Below, one piece after another: positions 9,679-18,668 of a stretch of DNA of 64,000 nt. The DNA is from Pseudomonas syringae (lineage in GTDB: Bacteria > Pseudomonadota > Gammaproteobacteria > Pseudomonadales > Pseudomonadaceae), in the NCBI RefSeq assembly GCF_023278085.1, contig NZ_CP066265.1, positions 4,970,501-5,034,500 of the forward strand, written 5' to 3'. Position numbers and translations under genes: made by a program. How positions within the stretch are numbered: position 1 is the stretch's first letter; each line of letters begins with the position of its first letter. The notes below the pieces were generated by a model. The model was not told where the DNA came from, did not search any database, and saw only the letters and a list, made by a program, of their open reading frames with translations.

Positions 9679-12495
9679 GTGCTCTGGATTTGTCTGCTGG
9701 TGGGCGGTGCGCTGCTGGGCTACTCGTTGAGTTACGACGAGTGGACAGGTGCGCTGATTGGCGCGCTCATGGGCTGGGCAGTCTGGGCGGGCATTCGTGT
9801 GCGCTTGCTCGGCAGGCAATCTGCTGATCAGTTACAACAACTGCTCGCCACCCGCACCTCCCTTGATGCTCTTCAGCAGCGCCTGAGCGTGCTCGAACGT
9901 CAGCCCGCGCCTGGCGTGCCACCCGCTCAGGACAACGCGCCGCTGCCGCTGGACGCCGTCATTCTCGCAGCGCCCACCCAAGGCCCCGAGCTGATCTGGG
10001 ATCTGCCCGACGACACGCCGCAGTCCGCACCGACCGTTGAGCCCGTCATACCGGCCCGCCCATCATTACCTCCGGCACAGCCCAATCTGCTGGACACTGC
10101 AATCAACCGCGCCAAAGACTGGTTACTGGGCGGCAATACCGTATTGCGGGTCGGCGTGGTCGTGCTGTTTCTCGGCCTGGCTTTTCTGCTGCGTTACGCC
10201 ACCGAAGGGATGGTGGTGCCGATCGAAGCTCGATATGCCTGGGTGGCCGCCAGCGCGTTGGCGTTGCTGGGGCTTGGCTGGTGGCTGCGACTGCGCAACG
10301 GGCCTTATGCCCTGATGTTGCAAGGCGCAGGCATCGGCGTCCTGTATCTGACCGTGTTTGCGGCGATGAAACTGCACGCCCTGCTGGACCCTGCACCGGG
10401 CTTTGTCCTGCTGGTGGCAATCACCACCTTCTCGGCCATTCTCGCGCTGACCCAGAATTCCCTGGCACTGGCCTGCGCTGGCGCGCTCGGCGGATTTGCG
10501 GCACCGCTTCTGGCCTCGACCGGGGAAGGCAGCCATGTTTCGCTGTTCAGTTATTTCGCCCTGCTCAACGCAGGCATCATCGCCATTGCCTGGTTCAAGG
10601 CCTGGCGCATCCTCAACCTGATCGGCTTCTTCGGCACGTTCGGCATCGGCTTTGCCTGGGGCATCAGGGCCTACACGCCCGAGCTGTTCTGGAGCACCGA
10701 ACCGTTCTTGATTCTGTTTTTCCTGATGTACCTGGCCATCGGCCTGTTGTTCGCCCGCCGCACGCTACTGGAGCTCGGCGACCCGCCGCCAGACGAGACC
10801 CGCAAAAACCTGCTGCGCTGGTCGGCACGTCAGGGCGATTACGTCGACGGCACGCTGCTGTTCGGCATGCCTATTGTCGGGTTCGGCCTGCAATACGCGC
10901 TGGTTGAGCACCTGGAGCTGGGTGCCGCCTTCAGTGCGCTTGCACTGGGCCTGATCTACATGGGGCTGGCGCGCTGGCTGACCACGCGCGCGCCTGCTCG
11001 CACCGTATTACTGATGGAAACCTGTCTGGCGCTGGGCGTGGTGTTTGCCACCCTGGCGATCCCGTTGGGCCTTGGTTCGCAATGGACCACCAGCGCCTGG
11101 GCCGTGGAAGGCGCAGCGGTGTTCTGGCTGGGCTTGCGTCAGCAGCGCCGGCTGGCACAGGTTTTCGGCCTGCTGTTGCAACTGGGCGCCAGCGCGATTC
11201 TGCTCAGTGACGCTGGCGCCGACAGGTCGGCACAGGTCTTTGCCGGCGACTACTGGACGCCGATGATCCTGGCCATCGCGGCGCTGGTCAGCGCCTGGTG
11301 CGTGTTCCACTTCAACTCCCTGACCCTTATCGATCCCCAACGCGCCAGAACACTGCTGGTCATATGGGGCGCACTCTGGTGGCTGGTTTCACTGGTCATT
11401 GCGGTCGATCTGCACGCGCCAGTGCCTCACCATACGTCTGCACTGCTGATCGCTACCGCCCTCAGCGTGGCGCTCTGGGCAGCAATCGCCGGACGCCTGC
11501 GCTGGGCGGATCTCGCCACCCTGTGCAGCGTACTGACGCCCGTTTGCGCACCCTTGCTGCTGCTCTCGCTCGACAAGCATGACAATCCGGCAGCGAGCGG
11601 AGGCTGGCTGGCCTGGAGCGCGGTGTTCATTGTGCATCTGCTGACCCTGCGCCACCTGAGGGACCTACAGTCCATCCGCGCAAAACGTGTCGCCCACACG
11701 GCTGGCTGCCTGTTGTTGCTCTGCTTGCTGGCGCTGGAGCTGCGCTTCGGCCTGCTGCAAGTGTCCGAGTATTACAACGCATGGCGCTGGCTGGGCTGGG
11801 CGATCCTGCCAAGCCTGTTCCTGCTGGCGATGAGTTCCGGCCGTGAGTGGCCGTGGCCCGTGAAAGCCTGCCCTGAGGCTTATCATGTGGGGGCTGCCGC
11901 GCCGCTGGCGATCCTGATGCTGGCGTGGTTCTGGCTGGCGAACATCTTCAGCGATGGCGCGGCCGATCCGCTGCCTTACGTGCCGCTGCTCAACCCGCTG
12001 GAAACAGGCCTGCTGCTGTCACTGGCGGGCATCTGCCTGTGGATGCGCAAGTACCTGACACGCCGACGCAATCACACCCTGCTGCTGGCCGGTGCTTCGC
12101 TGTTCGCACTGGTCACGGCCATGGTCATGCGCACCGCCCATCATTGGGCCGATGTGCCGTGGTACAGCGAGGATCTGCTGGCGTCGATGCGCGTGCAGGC
12201 CGGGCTGTCGATCGTCTGGACGCTGATGGCGCTGGCCCTGATGATCGGCGGTCATGTGCGCGCCAACCGCGAGTTGTGGCTGGGCGGCGCAGCGTTGATC
12301 GGGGTGGTGGTCATCAAGCTGTTCTTCGTCGAACTGAGCAATCGCGGCGGCATGGAGCGCATCGTCTCGTTCATCGGAGTTGGCATTTTGCTACTGGTGG
12401 TGGGATATTTCGCACCCTTACCGCCGAAGCGTCCTGCACATAACGCTGGCGAAGACCTTGGCCCCGGCCCGAGCGCCGCGCCCGACACTCCATGA
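9679..12495 (+). CDS. DUF2339 multi-pass membrane protein
   Basis: This 938-residue protein starts at GTG (9679), about 10 nt after an AAAAGGA ribosome site. It opens with two hydrophobic segments (LLVGGALLGYSLSY and LIGALMGWAVWAGI). A coiled-coil and Pro-rich linker (residues about 50-140) follows, then some twenty more hydrophobic helices to the C-terminus. This is the architecture of DUF2339 proteins, which are predicted integral membrane proteins of unknown function. The stop overlaps the start of the DUF3999 gene by 4 bp, so the pair is probably translated together. There is no catalytic motif that I recognise. The overlap and shared family pairing suggest a complex with the exported DUF3999 protein. 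Confidence 0.85.
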   Translation: MLWICLLVGGALLGYSLSYDEWTGALIGALMGWAVWAGIRVRLLGRQSADQLQQLLATRTSLDALQQRLSVLERQPAPGVPPAQDNAPLPLDAVILAAPTQGPELIWDLPDDTPQSAPTVEPVIPARPSLPPAQPNLLDTAINRAKDWLLGGNTVLRVGVVVLFLGLAFLLRYATEGMVVPIEARYAWVAASALALLGLGWWLRLRNGPYALMLQGAGIGVLYLTVFAAMKLHALLDPAPGFVLLVAITTFSAILALTQNSLALACAGALGGFAAPLLASTGEGSHVSLFSYFALLNAGIIAIAWFKAWRILNLIGFFGTFGIGFAWGIRAYTPELFWSTEPFLILFFLMYLAIGLLFARRTLLELGDPPPDETRKNLLRWSARQGDYVDGTLLFGMPIVGFGLQYALVEHLELGAAFSALALGLIYMGLARWLTTRAPARTVLLMETCLALGVVFATLAIPLGLGSQWTTSAWAVEGAAVFWLGLRQQRRLAQVFGLLLQLGASAILLSDAGADRSAQVFAGDYWTPMILAIAALVSAWCVFHFNSLTLIDPQRARTLLVIWGALWWLVSLVIAVDLHAPVPHHTSALLIATALSVALWAAIAGRLRWADLATLCSVLTPVCAPLLLLSLDKHDNPAASGGWLAWSAVFIVHLLTLRHLRDLQSIRAKRVAHTAGCLLLLCLLALELRFGLLQVSEYYNAWRWLGWAILPSLFLLAMSSGREWPWPVKACPEAYHVGAAAPLAILMLAWFWLANIFSDGAADPLPYVPLLNPLETGLLLSLAGICLWMRKYLTRRRNHTLLLAGASLFALVTAMVMRTAHHWADVPWYSEDLLASMRVQAGLSIVWTLMALALMIGGHVRANRELWLGGAALIGVVVIKLFFVELSNRGGMERIVSFIGVGILLLVVGYFAPLPPKRPAHNAGEDLGPGPSAAPDTP

Positions 12496-13871
12496 GGAAG
12501 CCGTTCTTGAGTCATCCTGTCATGAAAATCGCCGTGCTTGGCCTTGCCCTGTGTGCGGCGATAACCGCCAGCGCTCAAGACAAACCGGCAGATTTTGCCA
12601 GCCAGACGCCACTGACGCTTGGCGGCGAAGGGCCGTGGTATCGCATCGAATTGCCGCTCGCCGTGCAGTTGAATGCGCGACAGGCCGATCTCGGTGATGT
12701 GCGCGTGTTCAACGCCGAGGGTCAGCCGCAGGCCTACGCGATCACGCCGCGTCAGCCTGCACGCGAGCAAGAGCCCGCGCCGATCGAGGTCAAATGGTTC
12801 GCGCTGTACAGCACTCAGGAAGCAGGCGACGCGGTGCCCGTCATTCGCATCGAACGCTCCAGCAACGGCAGCGTGATCGAGGTCCAGCCGCAAAGCGATA
12901 TCGAGGCTGGCGAAGAGGTGTTGCGTGGCTGGCTGCTGGACACCAGCGCCATCAAAGCACCGCTGGAACAGTTGATCATCGACTGGAGCACCGAGCGTGA
13001 AGGCTTTCAGCACTTCAGCATCGAGGCCAGCGATGACCTGCAGCACTGGCGCGACTGGGGCGAGGGGCAAGTGGCGCGCCTGTCGTTTGCCGACGAAGTG
13101 GTCGAGCAGCGCGAAGTCGGCCTGCCCGGTCAAAGCGCGCGCTATCTGCGCCTGCTATGGCGTGCGCCCCACAGCGCTCCGTTGTTGATCTCCGCGCATC
13201 TGCTGAGCGCCAGCAGCAACATTCCCACACCGCCACTGACCTGGTCGCCACCGGTCAAGGGCGCCGTCGAAAGCGCCAATGAGTATGTCTGGCAGTTACC
13301 GGCAGGCTTGCCGATAGCGCGCGTGAAAGTCGACATCGCCCAGCCCAACAGCCTCGCTCCGGCCGTTCTGTATGGCCGTGTCGATGCCAGACAGCCTTGG
13401 CAACCCATCAGCAGCGGCCTGTTGTATCGCTTGTCGCAGAACAACAGCGATGTCTTGCAGGATCAACTGCAACTGTCCGGGCGTGTTGTTCAGCAGCTCA
13501 AGCTGGTGGTGGATGACCGCGGTGGCGGGCTGGGCAGCGAGGCTCCGCAGTTGAGCGTGGCCGTGCCTGCGACCGAAGTGGTGTTTCTGGCACGCGGCAA
13601 CGGGCCATTTACGCTGGCGGTGGGCAACCCGACGGTCAAGGCGGCGAACCTGTCGCTGGCGACCCTTATTCCCGATTTCAGCCCGGAAAAGCTCGCGTTG
13701 ATCGGCACTGCGCAACCCGCCACGGCCGCTGTCGCCAACATGACGGCGGCACCGGCAGTGGCAGAGCAGAGCGTCGACTTCAAACGCATGGGGCTGTGGG
13801 CGATTCTGGTGGTGGGCGTGCTGTTTCTGGGCTGGATGGCAGTCAGCACCTTGCGTGCGTCGAAACGCTGA
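12492..13871 (+). CDS. DUF3999 exported/membrane-anchored protein
   Basis: The product is 459 residues, with an N-terminal signal sequence (MKIAVLGLALCAAITASAQD) and one C-terminal membrane helix (GLWAILVVGVLFLGWMAVSTL) followed by a basic tail. The bulk would therefore sit in the periplasm, anchored in the inner membrane. The body looks beta-rich and resembles DUF3999 proteins. The start at 12492 overlaps the previous gene (ATGA). An internal ATG at 12522 gives a tighter signal peptide and may be the true start. Function is unknown; it is coupled to the DUF2339 protein. Confidence 0.83.
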   Translation: MRKPFLSHPVMKIAVLGLALCAAITASAQDKPADFASQTPLTLGGEGPWYRIELPLAVQLNARQADLGDVRVFNAEGQPQAYAITPRQPAREQEPAPIEVKWFALYSTQEAGDAVPVIRIERSSNGSVIEVQPQSDIEAGEEVLRGWLLDTSAIKAPLEQLIIDWSTEREGFQHFSIEASDDLQHWRDWGEGQVARLSFADEVVEQREVGLPGQSARYLRLLWRAPHSAPLLISAHLLSASSNIPTPPLTWSPPVKGAVESANEYVWQLPAGLPIARVKVDIAQPNSLAPAVLYGRVDARQPWQPISSGLLYRLSQNNSDVLQDQLQLSGRVVQQLKLVVDDRGGGLGSEAPQLSVAVPATEVVFLARGNGPFTLAVGNPTVKAANLSLATLIPDFSPEKLALIGTAQPATAAVANMTAAPAVAEQSVDFKRMGLWAILVVGVLFLGWMAVSTLRASKR

Positions 13872-14005
13872 AACGCACGGCTCATCAGGGTCGGTTTGCC
13901 CGACATCTGAACTGAAACAGTCATCAGCCAGTCTGATAGCAGTATTACGTCGCCACTCGCGTTAAACTGCGCGGGTTTTCATACCCCCTATTTTCGGAGC
14001 TATCC

Positions 14006-15016
14006 ATGTCCCGCGTCACACTGAGTCGTTACTTGATTGAGCAGACCCGCAGCAACAACACCCCTGCCGATCTGCGCTTCCTGATCGAAGTTGTGGCACG
14101 CGCATGCAAGGAAATCAGCCACGCCGTCTCCAAAGGCGCGCTGGGCGGTGTGCTGGGCAGCATGGGCACCGAGAACGTACAGGGCGAAGTGCAGAAAAAG
14201 CTCGACGTGATCTCCAACGAGATCCTGCTCGAAGCCAACGAATGGGGCGGTCACCTGGCCGGTATGGCGTCCGAAGAAATGGACAACGCCTACCAGATTC
14301 CGGGCAAATACCCGAAGGGCGCGTACCTGCTGGTGTTCGACCCGCTGGACGGCTCGTCGAACATCGACATCAATGCGCCAGTCGGCACCATCTTCTCGGT
14401 CCTGCGCTGCCCTAACCAGTACCTGACCCAGAACGAACCGCTGAACGAAAAAGCCTTCATGCAGCCCGGCACCGAGCAGGTGGCTGCCGGTTACGCGATC
14501 TACGGCCCGCAGACCATGCTGGTGCTGACTCTGGGTGACGGCGTCAAAGGCTTCACGCTGGACCGTGAAATGGGCAGTTTCGTGCTGACTCACGAAGACA
14601 TCAAAATCCCTGAGGCCACTCAGGAATTTGCCATCAACATGTCCAACCAGCGTCACTGGGAAGCGCCGGTGCAGCGCTACGTGAACGAGTTGCTGGCCGG
14701 TGAAGACGGTCCGTTGAACAAGAATTACAACATGCGCTGGGTTGCCGCGATGGTCGGCGACGTGCATCGCATCCTGACCCGTGGCGGTCTGTTCATGTAC
14801 CCGCGCGACAGCCGCGAGCCGTCAAAGCCGGGCAAGCTGCGCTTGATGTACGAAGCCAACCCGATGTCCTTCCTGGTCGAGCAGGCCGGCGGCGCGTCGA
14901 CCGATGGCCACCAGCGTATTCTCGACATTCAGCCGGACGGCCTGCACCAGCGTGTGGCGGTGTATCTGGGTTCGAAACAGGAAGTCGAGCGCATTACGGC
15001 GTATCACAAAGAGTAA
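14006..15016 (+). CDS. fbp: Class I fructose-1,6-bisphosphatase
   Basis: This 336-residue gluconeogenic enzyme converts fructose-1,6-bisphosphate to fructose-6-phosphate in the cytoplasm. The Mg-binding signature [10 protein letters not shown] starts at residue 114, with the acidic FDPLDG stretch immediately before it. An AMP-site-like basic N-terminus and the C-terminal [21 protein letters not shown] segment are also intact. Start is supported by GGAG ten nt upstream. It is monocistronic, with a strong 9-bp hairpin 23 bp after the stop. A pseudomonad relying on the Entner-Doudoroff pathway needs this enzyme for growth on organic acids. Confidence 0.97.
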   Translation: MSRVTLSRYLIEQTRSNNTPADLRFLIEVVARACKEISHAVSKGALGGVLGSMGTENVQGEVQKKLDVISNEILLEANEWGGHLAGMASEEMDNAYQIPGKYPKGAYLLVFDPLDGSSNIDINAPVGTIFSVLRCPNQYLTQNEPLNEKAFMQPGTEQVAAGYAIYGPQTMLVLTLGDGVKGFTLDREMGSFVLTHEDIKIPEATQEFAINMSNQRHWEAPVQRYVNELLAGEDGPLNKNYNMRWVAAMVGDVHRILTRGGLFMYPRDSREPSKPGKLRLMYEANPMSFLVEQAGGASTDGHQRILDIQPDGLHQRVAVYLGSKQEVERITAYHKE

Positions 15017-15038
15017 GCGCATCAGGTACTGCCTGAGG

Positions 15039-15063
15039 GGCGATTCGGCTCAGTCGAATCGCC
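15039..15063. other. Hairpin downstream of fbp
   Basis: A perfect 9-bp stem, GGCGATTCG and CGAATCGCC, has a 7-nt loop. No T-run follows, so it may be an mRNA 3'-end stabiliser or a factor-assisted stop rather than a classical intrinsic terminator. Confidence 0.5.
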
Positions 15064-15272
15064 AGCACGCCATAGAATGCTCGGCGGATGAGCATTCCGG
15101 CGACGCCAGCAGCGCAAGGCTGCGGGCCATGCAACGGCTACAGCGCACAAATCCTTTCCCGCTCCGGGAACCAGATCCCCTTTTTCTCTTCTAAGCTTGC
15201 GGTAATGCGCCAGCGCCAGACTGCTCTAGCTTGCACTGCGACGCGACCCCCTTCCGTTCAGGAGCTACATCC

Positions 15273-15527
15273 ATGTCCTTGCGCTCTGTCGCGTTACTGT
15301 CGTTCTGCGTGCTGCTGGCTGCCTGCAGCAAGATCACTCAGGAAAACTATTCGAAGATTTCCGCCGGTATGCCGAAGGCTCAGGTCGAGTCCTTGCTGGG
15401 CAGCCCGACGGAGTGTTCCGGCGCACTGGGAATGTCCAGTTGCACATGGGGCGACCAGAACACCTTTATCAGCGTGCAATACGCGGCAGACAAGGTCGTA
15501 CTGTTCTCGGGTCAGGGTCTGAAATAA
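15273..15527 (+). CDS. Small outer-membrane-type lipoprotein (SmpA/OmlA-like)
   Basis: The product is 84 residues. The ATG at 15273 follows an AGGAG site and is preferred to an upstream TTG. The N-terminus is a lipoprotein signal (SFCVLLAAC, lipobox cysteine at residue 18). The mature part (KITQENYSKISAGMPKAQVESLLGSP) matches the BamE/SmpA-fold pattern, in which a short helix precedes a Gly-containing turn and beta strands. It lacks an Asp after the lipid-bearing Cys, so outer-membrane sorting is expected. The stop lies 3 nt before the lipocalin start, so the two are likely an envelope operon. Confidence 0.85.
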   Translation: MSLRSVALLSFCVLLAACSKITQENYSKISAGMPKAQVESLLGSPTECSGALGMSSCTWGDQNTFISVQYAADKVVLFSGQGLK

Positions 15528-15530
15528 CCC

Positions 15531-16109
15531 ATGATCAAGCTACTGGTTCGTTTTGGAATTTTTGTCATGGCCAGCTTTCTGGCCATCGGTTTCGCTCACT
15601 CGGCTGACAATCTGGAGCCGAAGACGGTGGATGGCGTCGACCTCAAGCAGTATCAGGGCACCTGGTACGAGATCGCCCGTTTGCCGATGTTCTTCCAGCG
15701 CAAATGCGCGCAGTCCGAAGCGCTGTACACGCTCAAGGGTGACGGCAACATGGCAGTCACCAACCGCTGCCGCACCCTCGAAGGCAAGTGGGAAGAAGCC
15801 ACCGGCACCGCCTCGCCACAGGTTCCGGGCAAGACCGACAAGTTGTGGGTGGTGTTCGATAACTGGTTCTCACGTCTGTTACCGGGCGTAGCCAAGGGTG
15901 ATTACTGGATTCTGGACGTCAGCGAAGGCTACCGCACGGCGGTGGTCGGCAACCCGGATCGCAAATACCTGTGGCTGCTGTCGCGTACACCGGTTGTGTC
16001 CCAGGCAGACAGGGAAAACATGCTGAGCAAAGCCCGCCAGCAGGGCTACGACACCACCCGCCTGATCTGGCGCGAGGATGATTCGAAGATCGGCAAGGGC
16101 GAGAAGTAA
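15531..16109 (+). CDS. blc: Bacterial lipocalin (Blc family)
   Basis: The product is 192 residues with a signal peptide (MIKLLVRFGIFVMASFLAIGFAHSA). The mature protein starts with the lipocalin GxW signature (YQGTWYEIARLP) and continues with the conserved NxGxxxVTNRC-type strand (DGNMAVTNRCR) and a C-terminal WILDVSEGYRTAVVGNPDRKYLWLLSRTP block, as in Blc and apolipoprotein D. Unlike E. coli Blc there is no lipobox cysteine, so it should be soluble in the periplasm. The family binds lysophospholipids or fatty acids and is linked to membrane stress. It is translated just after the small lipoprotein. Confidence 0.92.
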   Translation: MIKLLVRFGIFVMASFLAIGFAHSADNLEPKTVDGVDLKQYQGTWYEIARLPMFFQRKCAQSEALYTLKGDGNMAVTNRCRTLEGKWEEATGTASPQVPGKTDKLWVVFDNWFSRLLPGVAKGDYWILDVSEGYRTAVVGNPDRKYLWLLSRTPVVSQADRENMLSKARQQGYDTTRLIWREDDSKIGKGEK

Positions 16110-16119
16110 GCGGGTTTTG

Positions 16120-16161
16120 CTGCCGGTTCCCGGCAGTTCGCGAACAAGTTCGCTCCTACGG
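16120..16161. repeat. Hairpin plus classical Pseudomonas REP
   Basis: CTGCCGG-TTC-CCGGCAG (16120-16136) is followed by TTCGCGAACAAGTTCGCTCC and TACGG (16137-16161). The second part matches the common Pseudomonas REP pattern (a TTCGCG...AAG.TCGCTCCTAC core), which is distinct from the ACGC-core palindromes elsewhere in the window. It lies downstream of the lipocalin. Confidence 0.7.
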
Positions 16162-16199
16162 CCTTCGGCCAGAATCAAAAGCACGTGTGTATGATTATC

Positions 16200-16396
16200 G
16201 TGCTCACGCTCCGCGTGGGCACGCCGTTCCGGACGCTCTGCGTCCTATCCTGAGCATGCGGCGCGGCGCAGATCTGTGACGCGGAGCGTCACTCAAGGCA
16301 TTCCCACGCTGGAGCGTGAGGAACGATAGGTGTCAGGGAGAACACCTATCGTGCCCATGCTCCGCGTGGGCATGCCGTTCCGGACGCTCTGCGTCC
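16200..16396. repeat. Extragenic palindrome cluster C
   Basis: Six modules are present: GTGCTCACGCTCCGCG... (16200-16222), GGACGCTCTGCGTCC (16231-16245), GTGACGCGGAGCGTCAC (16276-16292), CACGCTGGAGCGTG (16305-16318), then a second copy of the first pair (16352-16372 and 16382-16396). The two copies of the first pair start 151 bp apart. Their linker forms a perfect hairpin, CGATAGGTGT (16324-16333) with ACACCTATCG (16342-16351). The cluster sits between the convergent lipocalin and hutF genes. Confidence 0.8.
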
Positions 16397-16405
16397 TCCC
16401 TTGCA

Positions 16406-17770
16406 TCAGCCCAGCAATTCCCTCAGCACCTGCGCAAACGCTCGACTGCTCTGCTCTTCTGCGGCATGCCTTCCTTCGCGGATGACCCAGCGTCCATTCA
16501 CCGCCACGTCGCGAATCTGCCGGTCGTTGCCAGCGAACAGCCAGCGGTTGAGAATGGCGTCGCCGGACGCCGTGGCGATGTACGGGTCGTTGCCATCCAG
16601 CACCAGCCAGTCGGCGCGCTGACCTGCTTGCAGTTTGCCAATCGGCTGGCCCAGCGCCTGCGCGCCACCGGTCAGCGCGGCGTCGTACAAGGTGCGGCCA
16701 ACCATGGGCTGGTCACTCCGATACAACCGGTTGCGGCGTTGATCACGCAAACGCTGCCCGTACTCCAGCCAGCGCAGTTCTTCGACCACGCTGAGCGAAA
16801 CGTGGCTGTCGGAGCCGATCCCCCAGCGTCCTCCCTGGGCGATGTAATCCACCGCAGGAAAGATCCCGTCTCCCAGATTCGCTTCGGTGGTCAGGCACAA
16901 ACCTGCCACTGCGCCGCTCTGCGCCATCAACTGCACTTCATCCGCAGCGGCGTGGGTCGCGTGGACCAGGCACCAGCGGTTATCCACAGGGGTATTTTCG
17001 TACAGCCATTGCAGTGGGCGCCGACCGCTCCAGCTCAGGCAGTCATCGACTTCCTTTTGCTGCTCGGCAATATGGATGTGCACAGGACACTGCGGGTCGC
17101 TGGCCGCCAGCACTTCACTGATCTGCTGCGGAGTGACCGCGCGCAGCGAGTGAAAACACAGGCCAAGCTGCTGGGCTGGCTGAGCCGCCAGAACCGGTCG
17201 CAGACGAGCCTGCAACTCCAGATAACTGTCGGTGCTGTGGATAAACCGGCGCTGGCCCTCGTTCGGCGCCAGCCCGCCAAACCCGGAATGGCTGTAAAGC
17301 ACTGGCAGCAAGGTCAGACCGATACCCGTCGCGCTCGCCGCCTGGCTGATCTGCACGGCCAGTTCGGCAGGGTCCGCGTAGGGCTTGCCGTCCAGGTCCT
17401 GATGCACGTAATGAAACTCGGCCACCGAGGTGTAACCGCCCTTGAGCATCTCGATGTACAGCTGACGCGCGATCACACCCAATTGTTGCGGGCTGATACG
17501 CCCGACAAGGCGGTACATCAAATCACGCCAGGTCCAGAAACTGTCGTTGGGATTACCCGCGACCTCAGCCAGCCCGGCCATCGCCCGCTGGAACGCATGA
17601 GAGTGCAGATTCGGCATGCCAGGCAGCAACGGCCCGCTGACCACTTCGGCACCCTGACGGTCTGCATTGGCTTCAACGCGGGTCAACACACCTTCCTGGC
17701 TGACCTCCAGACGCACATTGCTGGCCCAGCCGTCGGGGAGTAACGCACGCTCGGCAAAGAAGGCTGACAT
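16406..17770 (-). CDS. hutF: Formimidoylglutamate deiminase
   Basis: This 454-residue amidohydrolase-superfamily enzyme deiminates N-formimino-L-glutamate to N-formyl-L-glutamate and ammonia in the five-step histidine pathway used by pseudomonads. The N-terminal metal motif is LHSHAFQRAMAG (His56 and His58 with the MSAFFAERALL start at 17770). Further conserved segments include LVHATHAA, a GIGSDSHVS metal-binding Asp region and a C-terminal ADWLVLDG strand. It is transcribed away from hutC, with a HutC-type operator just upstream. The rest of the hut catabolic genes are not on this side of hutC within the window. Confidence 0.95.
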   Translation of the reverse strand: MSAFFAERALLPDGWASNVRLEVSQEGVLTRVEANADRQGAEVVSGPLLPGMPNLHSHAFQRAMAGLAEVAGNPNDSFWTWRDLMYRLVGRISPQQLGVIARQLYIEMLKGGYTSVAEFHYVHQDLDGKPYADPAELAVQISQAASATGIGLTLLPVLYSHSGFGGLAPNEGQRRFIHSTDSYLELQARLRPVLAAQPAQQLGLCFHSLRAVTPQQISEVLAASDPQCPVHIHIAEQQKEVDDCLSWSGRRPLQWLYENTPVDNRWCLVHATHAAADEVQLMAQSGAVAGLCLTTEANLGDGIFPAVDYIAQGGRWGIGSDSHVSLSVVEELRWLEYGQRLRDQRRNRLYRSDQPMVGRTLYDAALTGGAQALGQPIGKLQAGQRADWLVLDGNDPYIATASGDAILNRWLFAGNDRQIRDVAVNGRWVIREGRHAAEEQSSRAFAQVLRELLG

Positions 17771-17796
17771 TGACTTCACACCTCATCACTGTAATT

Positions 17797-17812
17797 TGTA
17801 TATACATATACA
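17797..17812. promoter_or_regulatory. Candidate HutC operator
   Basis: The sequence TGTATATACATATACA contains the perfect palindrome TGTATATACA (17797-17806). This is the kind of TGTA...TACA site bound by the HutC repressor in Pseudomonas and relieved by urocanate. It lies 27 bp upstream of the hutF start, in the intergenic region shared with divergent hutC, so it could control both. Confidence 0.72.
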
Positions 17813-17918
17813 GACGTTCAAGCGACGGGTAAACCGTCCACATGCTTGCCGTGTACCGGGTTAATGGTTAGCGTTGGCCCTGTGCTGTATCTGAACCCTC
17901 TCGAACAAGGACTCACCC

Positions 17919-18668
17919 GTGTCGACTCCGCCCGCCGCTTCTCCCCTGGCAGCCCAGATGGGCGACAGTCCCGCACCCTTGTACGCCCGCGTCAAACACA
18001 TGATCGCTCTGCAGATTCAGAACGGCACCTGGCCGCCGCACCATCGTGTGCCGTCGGAAAGCGAGCTGGTGACGCAACTGGGCTTCAGTCGCATGACCAT
18101 CAACCGGGCGCTGCGCGAGCTGACCGCCGAAGGTCTGCTGGTGCGCATGCAGGGCGTCGGCACGTTTGTCGCTGAGCCTAAGAGCCAGTCGGCGCTGTTC
18201 GAAGTGCATAACATCGCTGACGAGATCGCCGCTCGCGGTCATCGTCATACCTGCAAGGTCATGGTGCTGAAAGAGGAAGCCGCAGGCTCGGAGCGCGCCC
18301 TGGCGCTGGACATGCGTGAAGGCCAGAAGGTGTTTCATTCGCTGATCGTGCATTTCGAGAATGACATTCCGGTGCAGATCGAAGACCGTTTCGTGAATGC
18401 CCAGGTCGCACCGGATTACCTCAAGCAAGACTTCACCCTGCAGACGCCATACGCCTATTTGTCACAAGTCGCTCCGCTGACCGAGGGCGAGCATGTGGTT
18501 GAAGCGATTCTCGCTGAAGCCGATGAATGCAGGCTGTTGCAGATCGACGCTGGCGAGCCCTGCCTGCTGATTCGCCGTCGTACCTGGTCCGGTCGCCAGC
18601 CGGTGACGGCCGCGCGCCTGATCCACCCCGGCTCCCGCCATCGCCTGGAAGGACGCTTTACCAAATGA
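17919..18668 (+). CDS. hutC: Histidine utilization repressor
   Basis: This 249-residue GntR/HutC-family regulator represses hut genes until urocanate binds. The N-terminal winged helix (PLYARVKHMIALQIQNGTW then the recognition helix LGFSRMTINRALRELTAEG and the wing LLVRMQGVGTFVAEP) is intact. The C-terminal UTRA ligand domain (residues about 95-245, ending TAARLIHPGSRHRLEGRF) is also complete. The start codon is GTG at 17919. The stop overlaps hutD (ATGA), indicating coupled translation. It is divergent from hutF, with a likely operator between them. Confidence 0.95.
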   Translation: MSTPPAASPLAAQMGDSPAPLYARVKHMIALQIQNGTWPPHHRVPSESELVTQLGFSRMTINRALRELTAEGLLVRMQGVGTFVAEPKSQSALFEVHNIADEIAARGHRHTCKVMVLKEEAAGSERALALDMREGQKVFHSLIVHFENDIPVQIEDRFVNAQVAPDYLKQDFTLQTPYAYLSQVAPLTEGEHVVEAILAEADECRLLQIDAGEPCLLIRRRTWSGRQPVTAARLIHPGSRHRLEGRFTK

